Below are positions 57,154 through 64,000 of a stretch of DNA of 64,000 nt, piece by piece. The first letter of the stretch is position 1. Every line of letters starts with the position of its first letter. Source of the stretch: Paenibacillus terrae (GTDB taxonomy: Bacteria > Bacillota > Bacilli > Paenibacillales > Paenibacillaceae); contig NZ_JTHP01000029.1 of the NCBI RefSeq assembly GCF_000943545.1, positions 1 to 64,000 of the forward strand, given 5' to 3'. The position numbers and the translations under genes were made by a program. The notes beneath the pieces were generated by a model. The model was not told where the DNA came from and ran no database searches. It saw nothing but the letters and a program-made list of their open reading frames with translations.

Positions 57154-58380
57154 CTATGTCCGATATGCAGCGTTAATCCGCACGTAATCGTAAGTTAAGT
57201 CACAGCCCCATGCTGTGGCGGTTCCGTTTCCGTTATGCAAATCCACAATAATCCGCACCGTATCTCCCCGAAGGTAGGAGAGCGCCTCATTTTCATCAAA
57301 AGCGACTGGGCTGGACGCGCTCAGCACAACAATATCACCCAAGCGGATGTCTACCGTATCTGGATTGACCGGCTCTCCGGCCCGCCCGACAGCTGCAATA
57401 ATCCGGCCCCAGTTCGCATCAGCACCAAAAACGGCCGACTTCACCAGACTGGACCCGATCACTGTCTTCGCTATCGCTTGAGCAGATACATCGCTTACCG
57501 CGCCGCTCACGGACACCTCTACCAGCTTCGTAGCGCCTTCCCCATCGCGGGCAATTGCCTTCGCCAGTTCACGGCAGATATAGGTGAACGCCTCGGCAAA
57601 AGCAGCCCAATCGGGATGTCCTGCGTGCAGCTCACGGTTACCCGCCAGCCCGCTTGCCATCGCGATCAGCATATCGTTCGTGCTCGTATCGCCATCTACT
57701 GTAATCATATTAAAGCTGGTATCTGTTGCCTGCTTCAATAGCTGATGAAGTGCAGTCTGCCCAATTGCAGCATCACAGGTCATAAAAGCCAGCATCGTCG
57801 CCATGTTCGGATGAATCATGCCGGAGCCCTTCGCCGCCCCGGCGATGTGTACGGTCACACCATCCACTTCAACCGACACGCATGCTTCCTTTTTAACCAA
57901 GTCCGTCGTCAGAATGGCTTGGGTAAATTGCTCCGCTCCATCGCTTTCCCCGTTCACACGGCCAGGTAATGCAGATATGCCGCCAAGCACACGGTCCATT
58001 TTCAAATGCTCACCAATCACGCCCGTCGATGCAACGGCTACATTGCTCTCCGCAACACCCAGCTCACGAGCAGCAGCCGAGCGCATAGCGTAGGCATCCT
58101 GCTCTCCTTGTTGTCCGGTGCAGGCATTGGCGTTCCCGCTGTTCACCACGACCGCTTGCAGCCGACCATCCACGAGGCTCTCGCGAGTCACTTTGAGCGG
58201 TGCAGCCTGAAATACATTGGTGGTGTATACCGCTGCGGCTGTAGCCTCAACCTCGCAGCGAATCGCGCCGATATCGTTGCGGTCAGTATTTTTAAGTCCG
58301 CAGTGCAATCCTCCGGCTGTAAAGCCGCGCGGGGTAACAATATTCCCCCCGTTTACTACCGTAAACCCTGATTTGCTCAT
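57154..58380 (-). CDS. argJ: Bifunctional glutamate N-acetyltransferase / amino-acid acetyltransferase
   Basis: Catalyses the acetyl cycle of arginine synthesis, moving acetyl groups from acetylornithine to glutamate and in many Firmicutes also from acetyl-CoA. The 408-residue proenzyme cleaves itself at the ATML motif, seen here as HPNMATMLAFMTCDAAI (about 185-201), where the Thr becomes the nucleophile of the beta chain. GAGGGC precedes ATG. No separate argA or argE is present nearby, consistent with the cyclic route. Confidence 0.96.
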   Translation of the reverse strand: MSKSGFTVVNGGNIVTPRGFTAGGLHCGLKNTDRNDIGAIRCEVEATAAAVYTTNVFQAAPLKVTRESLVDGRLQAVVVNSGNANACTGQQGEQDAYAMRSAAARELGVAESNVAVASTGVIGEHLKMDRVLGGISALPGRVNGESDGAEQFTQAILTTDLVKKEACVSVEVDGVTVHIAGAAKGSGMIHPNMATMLAFMTCDAAIGQTALHQLLKQATDTSFNMITVDGDTSTNDMLIAMASGLAGNRELHAGHPDWAAFAEAFTYICRELAKAIARDGEGATKLVEVSVSGAVSDVSAQAIAKTVIGSSLVKSAVFGADANWGRIIAAVGRAGEPVNPDTVDIRLGDIVVLSASSPVAFDENEALSYLRGDTVRIIVDLHNGNGTATAWGCDLTYDYVRINAAYRT

Positions 58381-58486
58381 AATTGTGTGCCCTCGTCCGC
58401 AACGCTTTCTATAAGTAACGGTTCCATTTGCGAATCCATTCCCGCCCGCTTACGTTTCCCGTTTCCATATTGCGGCTGCTTGCTGC

Positions 58487-59536
58487 TTACGGATATACCG
58501 GTATGAAGCCCAGTCCGAGGTTCTCCTCCCATCCCATCATCAAGTTTAAGTTCTGAATCGCCTGTCCGGCAGCACCCTTCACGACGTTATCAATGACCGA
58601 AATAATCGTAAGGCGCCCGGTCCGTGCATCTGCTGCAAAACCGATATCGCAGTAATTGGAGCCAAATACTTCCTTCGTTGCTGGCCATACACCTTCACCG
58701 CGCACACGGACAAAAGGATGGTCTTTATAATAATCCCGGTATAGCCCGATGAGATCCTGATCTGTGTATTCACCCTTCAACGTGACATAAATCGTACTCA
58801 TAATTCCTCGGGTCATCGGAACCAGTTGTGTCGTAAACGTAATCGTAACGTCCTCACCCGCAATATCGCCCAAAACCTGTTCGATTTCAGGGATATGCTG
58901 GTGCTTGTTAATCTTGTAGGCTTTAAAATTCTCGTTCATCTCCGCATAATGCGAAGTGAGACTTGTTCCCCGGCCGGAGCCGGATACTCCGGATTTGGCA
59001 TCTACAATCAGCGTCCGATGGTCGATCCAATCTGCCTTCAACGCAGGGATAATTCCCAGCAATGTTGCCGTTGGGTAGCAACCCGGATTAGAAATAAAAG
59101 AAACGCCAGCAAGCTTTTCTGCATACACCTCACTGAGTCCGTATACAGCTTGCTTGAGATATTCGGGTGAAGCCGCAGGCTTTTTATACCATGCTTCGTA
59201 CGTTTCCCCGCTTCGCAGTCTGAAATCCCCGGAGAGGTCAATGACCTTCAATCCGGCATCAAGAAGCTGCGGCACCAGCTTGGTGCTGACACCAGAAGGT
59301 GTAGCTGTGAAAACCAGATCAGCCTTGGCAGCAATCTCTTGGACATCAACACCGTCCAAATCCTGAACCACAATGTCCGTCAGATGTGGAAACCCGTCAC
59401 TGATCGGAACACCCGCGCTGGACGAAGAAATAACAGATACAATCTCTACCTGCGGATGATGAACCAAAAAACGAATGAGCTCCACCCCGCCATACCCGGT
59501 GGAACCGACAATTGCCACTTTTAGCTTGCTACTCAC
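58487..59536 (-). CDS. argC: N-acetyl-gamma-glutamyl-phosphate reductase
   Basis: NADPH-dependent reduction of acetylglutamyl phosphate. The 349 residues begin with the Rossmann loop VAIVGSTGYGGVELIRFL (about 8-25); the catalytic Cys lies in SNPGCYPTA. Start codon GTG after GGAGG. First gene of the argCJBDFGH cluster, with a good promoter about 40 bases upstream. Confidence 0.97.
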   Translation of the reverse strand: MSSKLKVAIVGSTGYGGVELIRFLVHHPQVEIVSVISSSSAGVPISDGFPHLTDIVVQDLDGVDVQEIAAKADLVFTATPSGVSTKLVPQLLDAGLKVIDLSGDFRLRSGETYEAWYKKPAASPEYLKQAVYGLSEVYAEKLAGVSFISNPGCYPTATLLGIIPALKADWIDHRTLIVDAKSGVSGSGRGTSLTSHYAEMNENFKAYKINKHQHIPEIEQVLGDIAGEDVTITFTTQLVPMTRGIMSTIYVTLKGEYTDQDLIGLYRDYYKDHPFVRVRGEGVWPATKEVFGSNYCDIGFAADARTGRLTIISVIDNVVKGAAGQAIQNLNLMMGWEENLGLGFIPVYP

Positions 59537-59573
59537 AGACCTTCCTCCATTCCGTTCCTATGAAATATGTATT

Positions 59574-59602
59574 ATTATACGACTCTATTCATATAAATAC
59601 AA
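59574..59602 (-). promoter_or_regulatory. Promoter and probable ArgR/AhrC operator of argCJBDFGH
   Basis: Minus strand TTGTAT (59597-59602), 17-base spacer, TATAAT (59574-59579). The spacer contains TATGAATAGAGTCGTATA, an imperfect palindrome related to ARG boxes (TGAAT-N4-ATTCA type). A repressor bound there would block the promoter. The promoter is well supported; the operator is tentative. Confidence 0.6.
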
Positions 59603-59658
59603 CATACTCATGTAAAGTTATTCACCCAAATTTGAAATATGCGCTCTTGCCTATTCTT

Positions 59659-59686
59659 TTGACGGACAAGCTGTACAGGCTATAAT
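59659..59686 (+). promoter_or_regulatory. Sigma-A promoter of the SMP-30 gene
   Basis: TTGACG (59659-59664), 16-base spacer, TATAAT (59681-59686), about 150 bases before the start codon. The leader contains an AT-rich inverted repeat AAAAAAGATA/TATCTTTTTT (59698-59707, 59767-59776) around an inner hairpin. Confidence 0.7.
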
Positions 59687-59838
59687 AAAGGAAATTAAAA
59701 AAAGATAGAGCCCATTGAATACGGTCTTCCTTTTTGCATAAAGAAAGGGGCGATTACCTTTTAAATTATCTTTTTTGAAGCGTATGATTGGGGTTCATAG
59801 TTGGATCATAATTTCAAGAATAAACTTAAACGTTAGGG

Positions 59839-60759
59839 GTGTTACACATCGAAACATATACAGCGAATATCGTTATAGATGCTAAAGCAAAGTTAGGCGA
59901 GGGCCCTAGCTGGGATCAACAGTTCCAACGTTTATTTTGGGTCGATATTGAAGGCTTTCAATTGCATATCTACGATCCTTCTACACGCACAAATCGTACA
60001 ATAGACGTTGGTGAACATATTAGTGCAGTTGTACCTTATCTCAAAAATAAAGTAATCGTAGCACTAATTAGCGGTCTACATTGTTTGGATATTGAGACAG
60101 GGACCAAAGTATTAATCCATGATCCTGAAGAAGGTAGATTAGGTAATCGATTTAATGATGGTAAATGCGATCCTTCAGGACGTTTTTTGGCAGGAACAAT
60201 GAGCCTAAATGGTGAACTCGCACAAGGAGCATTGTATAGTCTAAGCACCGAAGGCAATGTCTCCTTATTGGTTGAAGAAGCTTCTATATCTAATGGATTA
60301 GCTTGGAGCTCAGATCATCGTACAATGTATTATATTGATACTCCGACATTGGAAATCGTTTCCTTCGATTATGATGTGGCACAAGGCACTATTAAGAATA
60401 AGCAACTGGTGGCTAGATTGGATGAAAGTGAAGGGTATCCAGATGGCATGACAATCGATGCAGAGGGTATGTTGTGGATTGCTCGCTGGGGAGGGAAACG
60501 TGTTTCCCGTATCCATCCTGCCCATGGAAAAGTGATTGCTGAGGTGTCACTCCCAGTCAATCGTGTGACTTCGTGCGCTTTTGGCGGTGAACATTTGGAT
60601 GAGTTATATATAACGACTGCTCAAGAAGACGATAGTATCGATCAACCACTAGCAGGCGGTTTATTTATGGCCAAAACAGGGGTAAAAGGGATGCCAACCT
60701 CGTATTTTAATCAAGGTCAAACTGCAAATTGGCTTGAACGATTACCAAAAAGGATCTAA
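59839..60759 (+). CDS. SMP-30/gluconolactonase/regucalcin family protein
   Basis: Predicted metal-dependent lactonase of 306 residues with a six-bladed propeller. The metal ligands of the family are visible: Glu in LGEGPSWD (near 19), Asn in SNGLAWSSD, Asp in YPDGMTIDAEG, and the RFNDGKCDPSGRFLAGTM segment. It ends TSYFNQG. In relatives it opens sugar lactones such as gluconolactone; the substrate here is unknown. The start is GTG, the only candidate after an in-frame stop, with a poor ribosome binding site. Base composition is clearly more AT-rich than the arg genes, which suggests a different origin. Confidence 0.85.
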   Translation: MLHIETYTANIVIDAKAKLGEGPSWDQQFQRLFWVDIEGFQLHIYDPSTRTNRTIDVGEHISAVVPYLKNKVIVALISGLHCLDIETGTKVLIHDPEEGRLGNRFNDGKCDPSGRFLAGTMSLNGELAQGALYSLSTEGNVSLLVEEASISNGLAWSSDHRTMYYIDTPTLEIVSFDYDVAQGTIKNKQLVARLDESEGYPDGMTIDAEGMLWIARWGGKRVSRIHPAHGKVIAEVSLPVNRVTSCAFGGEHLDELYITTAQEDDSIDQPLAGGLFMAKTGVKGMPTSYFNQGQTANWLERLPKRI

Positions 60760-60770
60760 TGAGATATGCT

Positions 60771-60804
60771 AAAAAGAAAGGAGCCTACTACATCAGTGGG
60801 CTCC
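60771..60804 (-). terminator. yitT-like gene terminator
   Basis: GGAGCC/GGCTCC stem followed on the minus strand by TTTCTTTTT; it also closes the convergent SMP-30 gene less well. Confidence 0.75.
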
Positions 60805-60853
60805 TCCTGCATTGATTCAGTTAAGAACATGCCTTTCGGCAAGCCACTTTGTT

Positions 60854-61753
60854 TCAGCCTTCCTTCTTAAAACCTTCACCTAATACCTCACGCGTGTTAC
60901 TAATAATCACAAAAGCATCCGGATCTACCACGCGAACGAGCGTTTTGAGACGTGTTACCTCATTTTGACCCACCACAACCATCAGCACAGGACGTTCTTC
61001 GTTCGTATAACCGCCTCGTCCAGCCAGCTCCGTCAATCCCCGATCCAAGTCATGTAAAATAGCCTGTGTGATCTTTTCCTTCTGATTGGATATGATATAG
61101 GCCACTTTGGAGTAGCTTAACCCCATTTCCACGGCATCAATGACCTTGCCAGTTACAAACAAACCAATTAGTGCATACAGCGCCCGCTCCGGCGATAGAG
61201 CAAAGCCAGCCAGTGTGATGACTGTACCGTCCATAAGCATGACGCAGAGTGATAGGCTGAGGCCGGTATATTTTTGAATGATCTGCGCCAAAATAGCCAG
61301 CCCACCCGTCGAGCCTCTGCCCCGGAATACAGTGCCCAATCCCAACCCTACTCCGATTCCACCATACAGCGAAGCCAGCAACGGATTCGTTGTCGGAACT
61401 GCCCAATCCTTAGTTAGATAAACGAATAAAGGTAACATGATACTTCCCAGCAGGGAACGCAAACCGTATTTCTTTCCTAACAGCAGCACCCCCGCTATAA
61501 ATAACGGAATATTCATTCCCCACTGCGTATAAGCTGGTTCCAGACCAAACAGATCCTGGCCCAAAATAGATAAACCCGACACACCCCCGGATGCAATTCG
61601 GTTAGGAAGCAGGAACATATTGAAGGTCAGCGCCGTAATGAAGGAGCCGAGCACAATGAGCAGAACATCCATCACATTGCGAGCGGGGCCGCTGGCGGCA
61701 ATCAGAGGCTTACGGCGTCTTCGCCGAGCAGCGGGGAGATTCATTTGAGACAT
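60854..61753 (-). CDS. YitT family membrane protein (DUF2179)
   Basis: Integral membrane protein of 299 residues with five to six hydrophobic segments (VMDVLLIVLGSFITALTFNM, MNIPLFIAGVLLLGKKYGL, LASLYGGIGVGLGLGTVF, LSLCVMLMDGTVITLAGF). The C-terminal soluble DUF2179 domain (about 215-299) contains RGGYTNEERPVLMVVV and VDPDAFVIISNTREVLGEGF. The function of the family is unknown; transport has been suggested. ATG follows AAAGGAG. It is downstream of prfB across a terminator. Confidence 0.9.
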   Translation of the reverse strand: MSQMNLPAARRRRRKPLIAASGPARNVMDVLLIVLGSFITALTFNMFLLPNRIASGGVSGLSILGQDLFGLEPAYTQWGMNIPLFIAGVLLLGKKYGLRSLLGSIMLPLFVYLTKDWAVPTTNPLLASLYGGIGVGLGLGTVFRGRGSTGGLAILAQIIQKYTGLSLSLCVMLMDGTVITLAGFALSPERALYALIGLFVTGKVIDAVEMGLSYSKVAYIISNQKEKITQAILHDLDRGLTELAGRGGYTNEERPVLMVVVGQNEVTRLKTLVRVVDPDAFVIISNTREVLGEGFKKEG

Positions 61754-61792
61754 CTTTCGTATTCTCCTTTAATTTAAAAATACCGTGTACAC

Positions 61793-61838
61793 AAAAATTC
61801 CTACAGTCCATAGGCACATGGCCTATGGGTCTGTAGGA
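61793..61838 (-). terminator. prfB terminator
   Basis: Long hairpin TCCTACAG...CTGTAGGA with an inner ATAGGC/GCCTAT stem, followed on the minus strand by AATTTTTG. Confidence 0.85.
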
Positions 61839-61852
61839 AAACATACAGGCTA

Positions 61853-62966
61853 TTATTCTGCGTCCAGCTTGATCTGACTGCGCAGGTAACCGTCGATGAA
61901 CGGGTCCAGATCGCCATCCATGACAGCCCCTACATTGCCTGTTTCCACACTGGTACGATGATCCTTCACCATGCTGTATGGGTGGAACACGTAAGAACGA
62001 ATTTGGCTGCCCCATGCAATATCGGACTGTTCCCCACGGATTTCGTCCAATTGTTGACGCTGCTCTTCAATTTTGCGCTCATAGAGCTTGGAACGAAGCA
62101 TCGTCATAGCCTGCTCACGGTTCTTGATCTGGGAGCGCTCATTTTGGCAAGTTACAACAATGCCGGAAGGCAGATGCGTAATCCGAACTGCTGAATCGGT
62201 CGTGTTAATATGCTGACCGCCTGCGCCGCTGGCGCGGTACGTATCAATTTTAAGATCCTCTGTCCGGATTTCCACGTCCACATCATCCGCAATTTCCGGC
62301 ACGACATCACAGGATACGAACGACGTATGCCGACGACCCGAGGAATCAAATGGAGAAATGCGAACGAGACGATGCACGCCTTTTTCTGCTTTGAGGTAGC
62401 CGTAAGCATTATAGCCCTTGATCAGCAGCGTTACACTTTTGATCCCTGCTTCATCACCCGCCAGGTAATCCAGTGTTTCTACCTTAAAGCCGCGTTTTTC
62501 TGCCCAGCGTGTATACATCCGTAGCAGCATTTGACCCCAGTCCTGCGACTCGGTTCCGCCTGCCCCCGGATGCAGTTCCAAAATGGCATTAAGCTTGTCA
62601 TATGGCTGATTTAAAAGCAATTGCAGTTCGAACTCCTCAAGCTTGCTCAGCAAGGATCTAATACTGTTCTCAATTTCTCCAGCCAGTGTTTCGTCGCCTT
62701 CCTCATCAGCCAGCTCAGCCATCATCCCCGCATCCTCATATTCCTGACGGAGCTGTTCATAGCTGTCTACCGAAGACTTAACCGCGTTCATTTCCGCGAT
62801 CACAGCTTGGGCTTTATCGTTATCATCCCAAAAATCAGGCGCAGCCATCTTTTCCTCAAAGTTTGCGATCATTTCCTGTTTGAGATCTAAGTCAAAGAGA
62901 CCCCCTAAGGTTTGTTAGTTTCTTGCCTATTTCTCTTAAATCATGTTTAACATTTGGATCAATCAT
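61853..62966 (-). CDS. prfB: Peptide chain release factor 2, with programmed +1 frameshift
   Basis: Terminates translation at UGA and UAA. The full product is about 370 residues: 24 codons from ATG at 62966 (after AAAAGGAG), a +1 shift at the in-frame TGA (62892-62894), then 346 codons to the stop. The main frame contains [20 protein letters not shown] with the catalytic-site GGTESQ-type GGQ region later as [17 protein letters not shown], and the SPF stop-codon recognition motif in [14 protein letters not shown] reading frame that starts at 62872 alone would lack the N-terminus. Confidence 0.96.
62890..62905 (-). promoter_or_regulatory. prfB programmed frameshift site
   Basis: Minus strand AGGGGGTCTCTTTGAC. 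The internal Shine-Dalgarno AGGGGG, slippery CTT and in-frame TGA followed by C match the standard autoregulatory +1 site of prfB, which lets low RF2 levels raise RF2 synthesis. Confidence 0.95.
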
Positions 62967-63033
62967 TATGTTATTCTCCTTTTAGCGATGGGTTAAGGGT
63001 TTAAAAATGTGTTGAGTTACGTACGGGCGATAA

Positions 63034-63175
63034 GAGACGCTACGCGAATGATTTGATCTTATGATCGCTGTTGCAGTGAGATGCCTCTGATTGAAATAAC
63101 ACATTCAAAGGTGGGCATCTCACTGCAAAGGCGAACGCTGGCGCTTCTCCAGATTCAAATCCTTCGCTTCGCTAC
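63034..63175 (-). repeat. Structured palindromic repeat, copy B
   Basis: Second copy of the element at 5792-5931, opposite strand. Inner stem GCAGTGAGATGCC (63073-63085) with GGCATCTCACTGC (63114-63126), 13 bp and perfect, but unrelated in sequence to the GACCCGGGATT stem of copy A. The outer pairing (GATTTGAATCT with AGATCAAATC, one bulge) keeps the same bulge and shows a compensatory change (TCT/AGA here, TCC/GGA in copy A). Confidence 0.8.
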
Positions 63176-63249
63176 CGACCGCCGTAAAGTCAAACGACTT
63201 TTACATAATCGGCTCTGGTATATGAGCCGGGTCAAGAGCTGAATGGACT

Positions 63250-63279
63250 GAGAAGTAAGCAGGTATCTACTTACTTCTC
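63250..63279. terminator. Perfect hairpin downstream of secA
   Basis: GAGAAGTAAG and CTTACTTCTC form a 10-bp stem around ten bases. The minus strand lacks a following T-tract, so termination of secA here is only possible. Confidence 0.45.
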
Positions 63280-63469
63280 TTCATTGTTTATATGTTTATA
63301 TATAGGGACATCCTTTTCATTCCGGCCTTCCAACAAATGTAGCATAACTGCAATTCAGCTTGCTCCCCTGTATGGCACAAAATGGCCGACGGTCAGTTGG
63401 ATAAACTGCCGCCTGCCATTATATGCATTACAGGAAATGAATGCTTCCCTAAATCGGTCCTTCAATCCG

Positions 63470-64000
63470 TTATCTTCTGCGCGGACGCGAAGGGGCGGAT
63501 TTCTTTTTAGGAGCAGCAGGTTCGCCACTCGTCGAGATTTTGTCTTCGTCGATGACAGCCTGACGCTCTTGGTTGGATTCAATTTGCGCCTTCATGATGT
63601 AAGTCGCTACTTCCTCCTGGATGCTGGCGATCATGGCATGGAACATTTCAAAACCTTCAAACTGGTATTCACGCAATGGATCGGTACCACCATAAGCACG
63701 CAAGTGAATACCTTGACGCAGCTGATCCATAGCATCGATATGATCCATCCATTTGCTATCCACTGCACGCAGTACGATAACTTTCTCGAACTCGCGTACC
63801 ATGTCTTCGCCAATCGTTTCTTCACGTCTGTGGTATCTTTCGGTAACTTTCTCGAAGATCAGTTCAACGATCTCTTCTTTTTCTTTACCCCACAGGTCAT
63901 CACGACTGATTGCATTTTCATCAAGCAGATTGTTGTTCACATATTCCGCCACTTCTTCAAGTTCCCAGTTTTCAGGGATGTCATCGCCACAATGCGCTTC
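63470..64000 (-). CDS. secA: Protein translocase subunit SecA, C-terminal part (partial)
   Basis: The last 176 codons of the preprotein translocase ATPase; the gene continues beyond the right edge in frame. Visible parts are the helical scaffold/wing end with VLRAVDSKWMDHIDAMDQLR, GIHLRAYGGTDPLREYQFEG and FEMFHAMIASIQEEVATYIM. The protein ends in a basic tail (SAPSRPRRR). The usual C-terminal zinc-binding motif with CxCxSG is absent. The secA-prfB order is common in Firmicutes. Confidence 0.93.
   Translation of the reverse strand, partial: EAHCGDDIPENWELEEVAEYVNNNLLDENAISRDDLWGKEKEEIVELIFEKVTERYHRREETIGEDMVREFEKVIVLRAVDSKWMDHIDAMDQLRQGIHLRAYGGTDPLREYQFEGFEMFHAMIASIQEEVATYIMKAQIESNQERQAVIDEDKISTSGEPAAPKKKSAPSRPRRR

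Larger units (their letters stand above)
62967..63469. other. Intergenic region between secA and prfB
   Basis: No gene. It contains palindromic repeat copy B (63034-63175), a small hairpin GTAAAGTC/GACTTTTAC near 63184-63204, and a perfect 10-bp hairpin at 63250-63279. A 75-residue minus frame at 63355-63582 overlaps secA in another frame and has no ribosome binding site. Confidence 0.6.

Noticed and set aside
59537..59640. T-box leader for arginine upstream of argC
   Set aside because: The leader is only about 30 bases from the predicted start point; there is no room for a T-box and no conserved AGGGTGG motif.

Overview
The window looks like a chromosomal segment of a spore-forming, flagellated Gram-positive of the genus Paenibacillus, most likely the P. 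polymyxa group. The grounds are a Cel44C-Man26A type bifunctional glycanase, RRNPP receptors with TPR repeats and a small secreted pro-peptide (the AloR/AloP type described in P. polymyxa), a Spo0E-like phosphatase, SLH and copper-amine-oxidase stalk proteins, the ftsEX/ctpB/minJ order of Firmicutes, and strong AGGAGG ribosome binding sites with frequent TTG/GTG starts. No tRNA, rRNA, CRISPR array, prophage or insertion sequence was recognised.

Layout. 1-2.6 kb: galU and a GT2/GtrA pair for envelope glycans. 2.7-12.5 kb: a large U32 peptidase, two linked secreted stalk-domain proteins (one an HtrA-like protease), a sirohaem nitrite/sulfite reductase and a secreted protein of unknown function. 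12.9-19.8 kb: uvrBA, with a good promoter and probable LexA box, divergent from the flagellar stator genes motAB. 20.0-25.5 kb: a signalling island with a Spo0E-like protein, an AloR receptor whose 3' end overlaps a small pro-peptide gene, a SinR-like regulator and two tandem AloR paralogues without peptide genes. 25.7-27.9 kb: ECF sigma factor, DUF4179 anti-sigma factor and a small secreted protein. 28.3-32.8 kb: a 1354-residue GH44/GH26 glycanase, followed upstream by the ruin of another CBM3 gene. 33-43.6 kb: small genes, then a cell-division and wall cluster (ftsE-ftsX-M23 peptidase-ctpB-minJ), a VanW protein and an SLH protein. 43.9-50.6 kb: an esterase and a five-gene glycan operon headed by a glycosyltransferase carrying two cyclic-di-GMP-binding (MshEN) domains. 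51-59.6 kb: the complete argCJBDFGH operon. 59.8-64 kb: an SMP-30 protein, a YitT protein, prfB with its programmed frameshift, and the 3' end of secA.

Most notable are (1) the overlapping receptor/pro-peptide gene pair and the neighbouring orphan receptors, which share an almost identical DNA-binding half but have diverged peptide-binding halves; (2) the glycosyltransferase with four MshEN motifs at exact 24-5-24-4-24-5-24 spacing; and (3) two copies, 57 kb apart, of a roughly 140-base palindromic element whose central stem differs in sequence but stays perfectly paired, which implies a conserved structure not explained by any gene.
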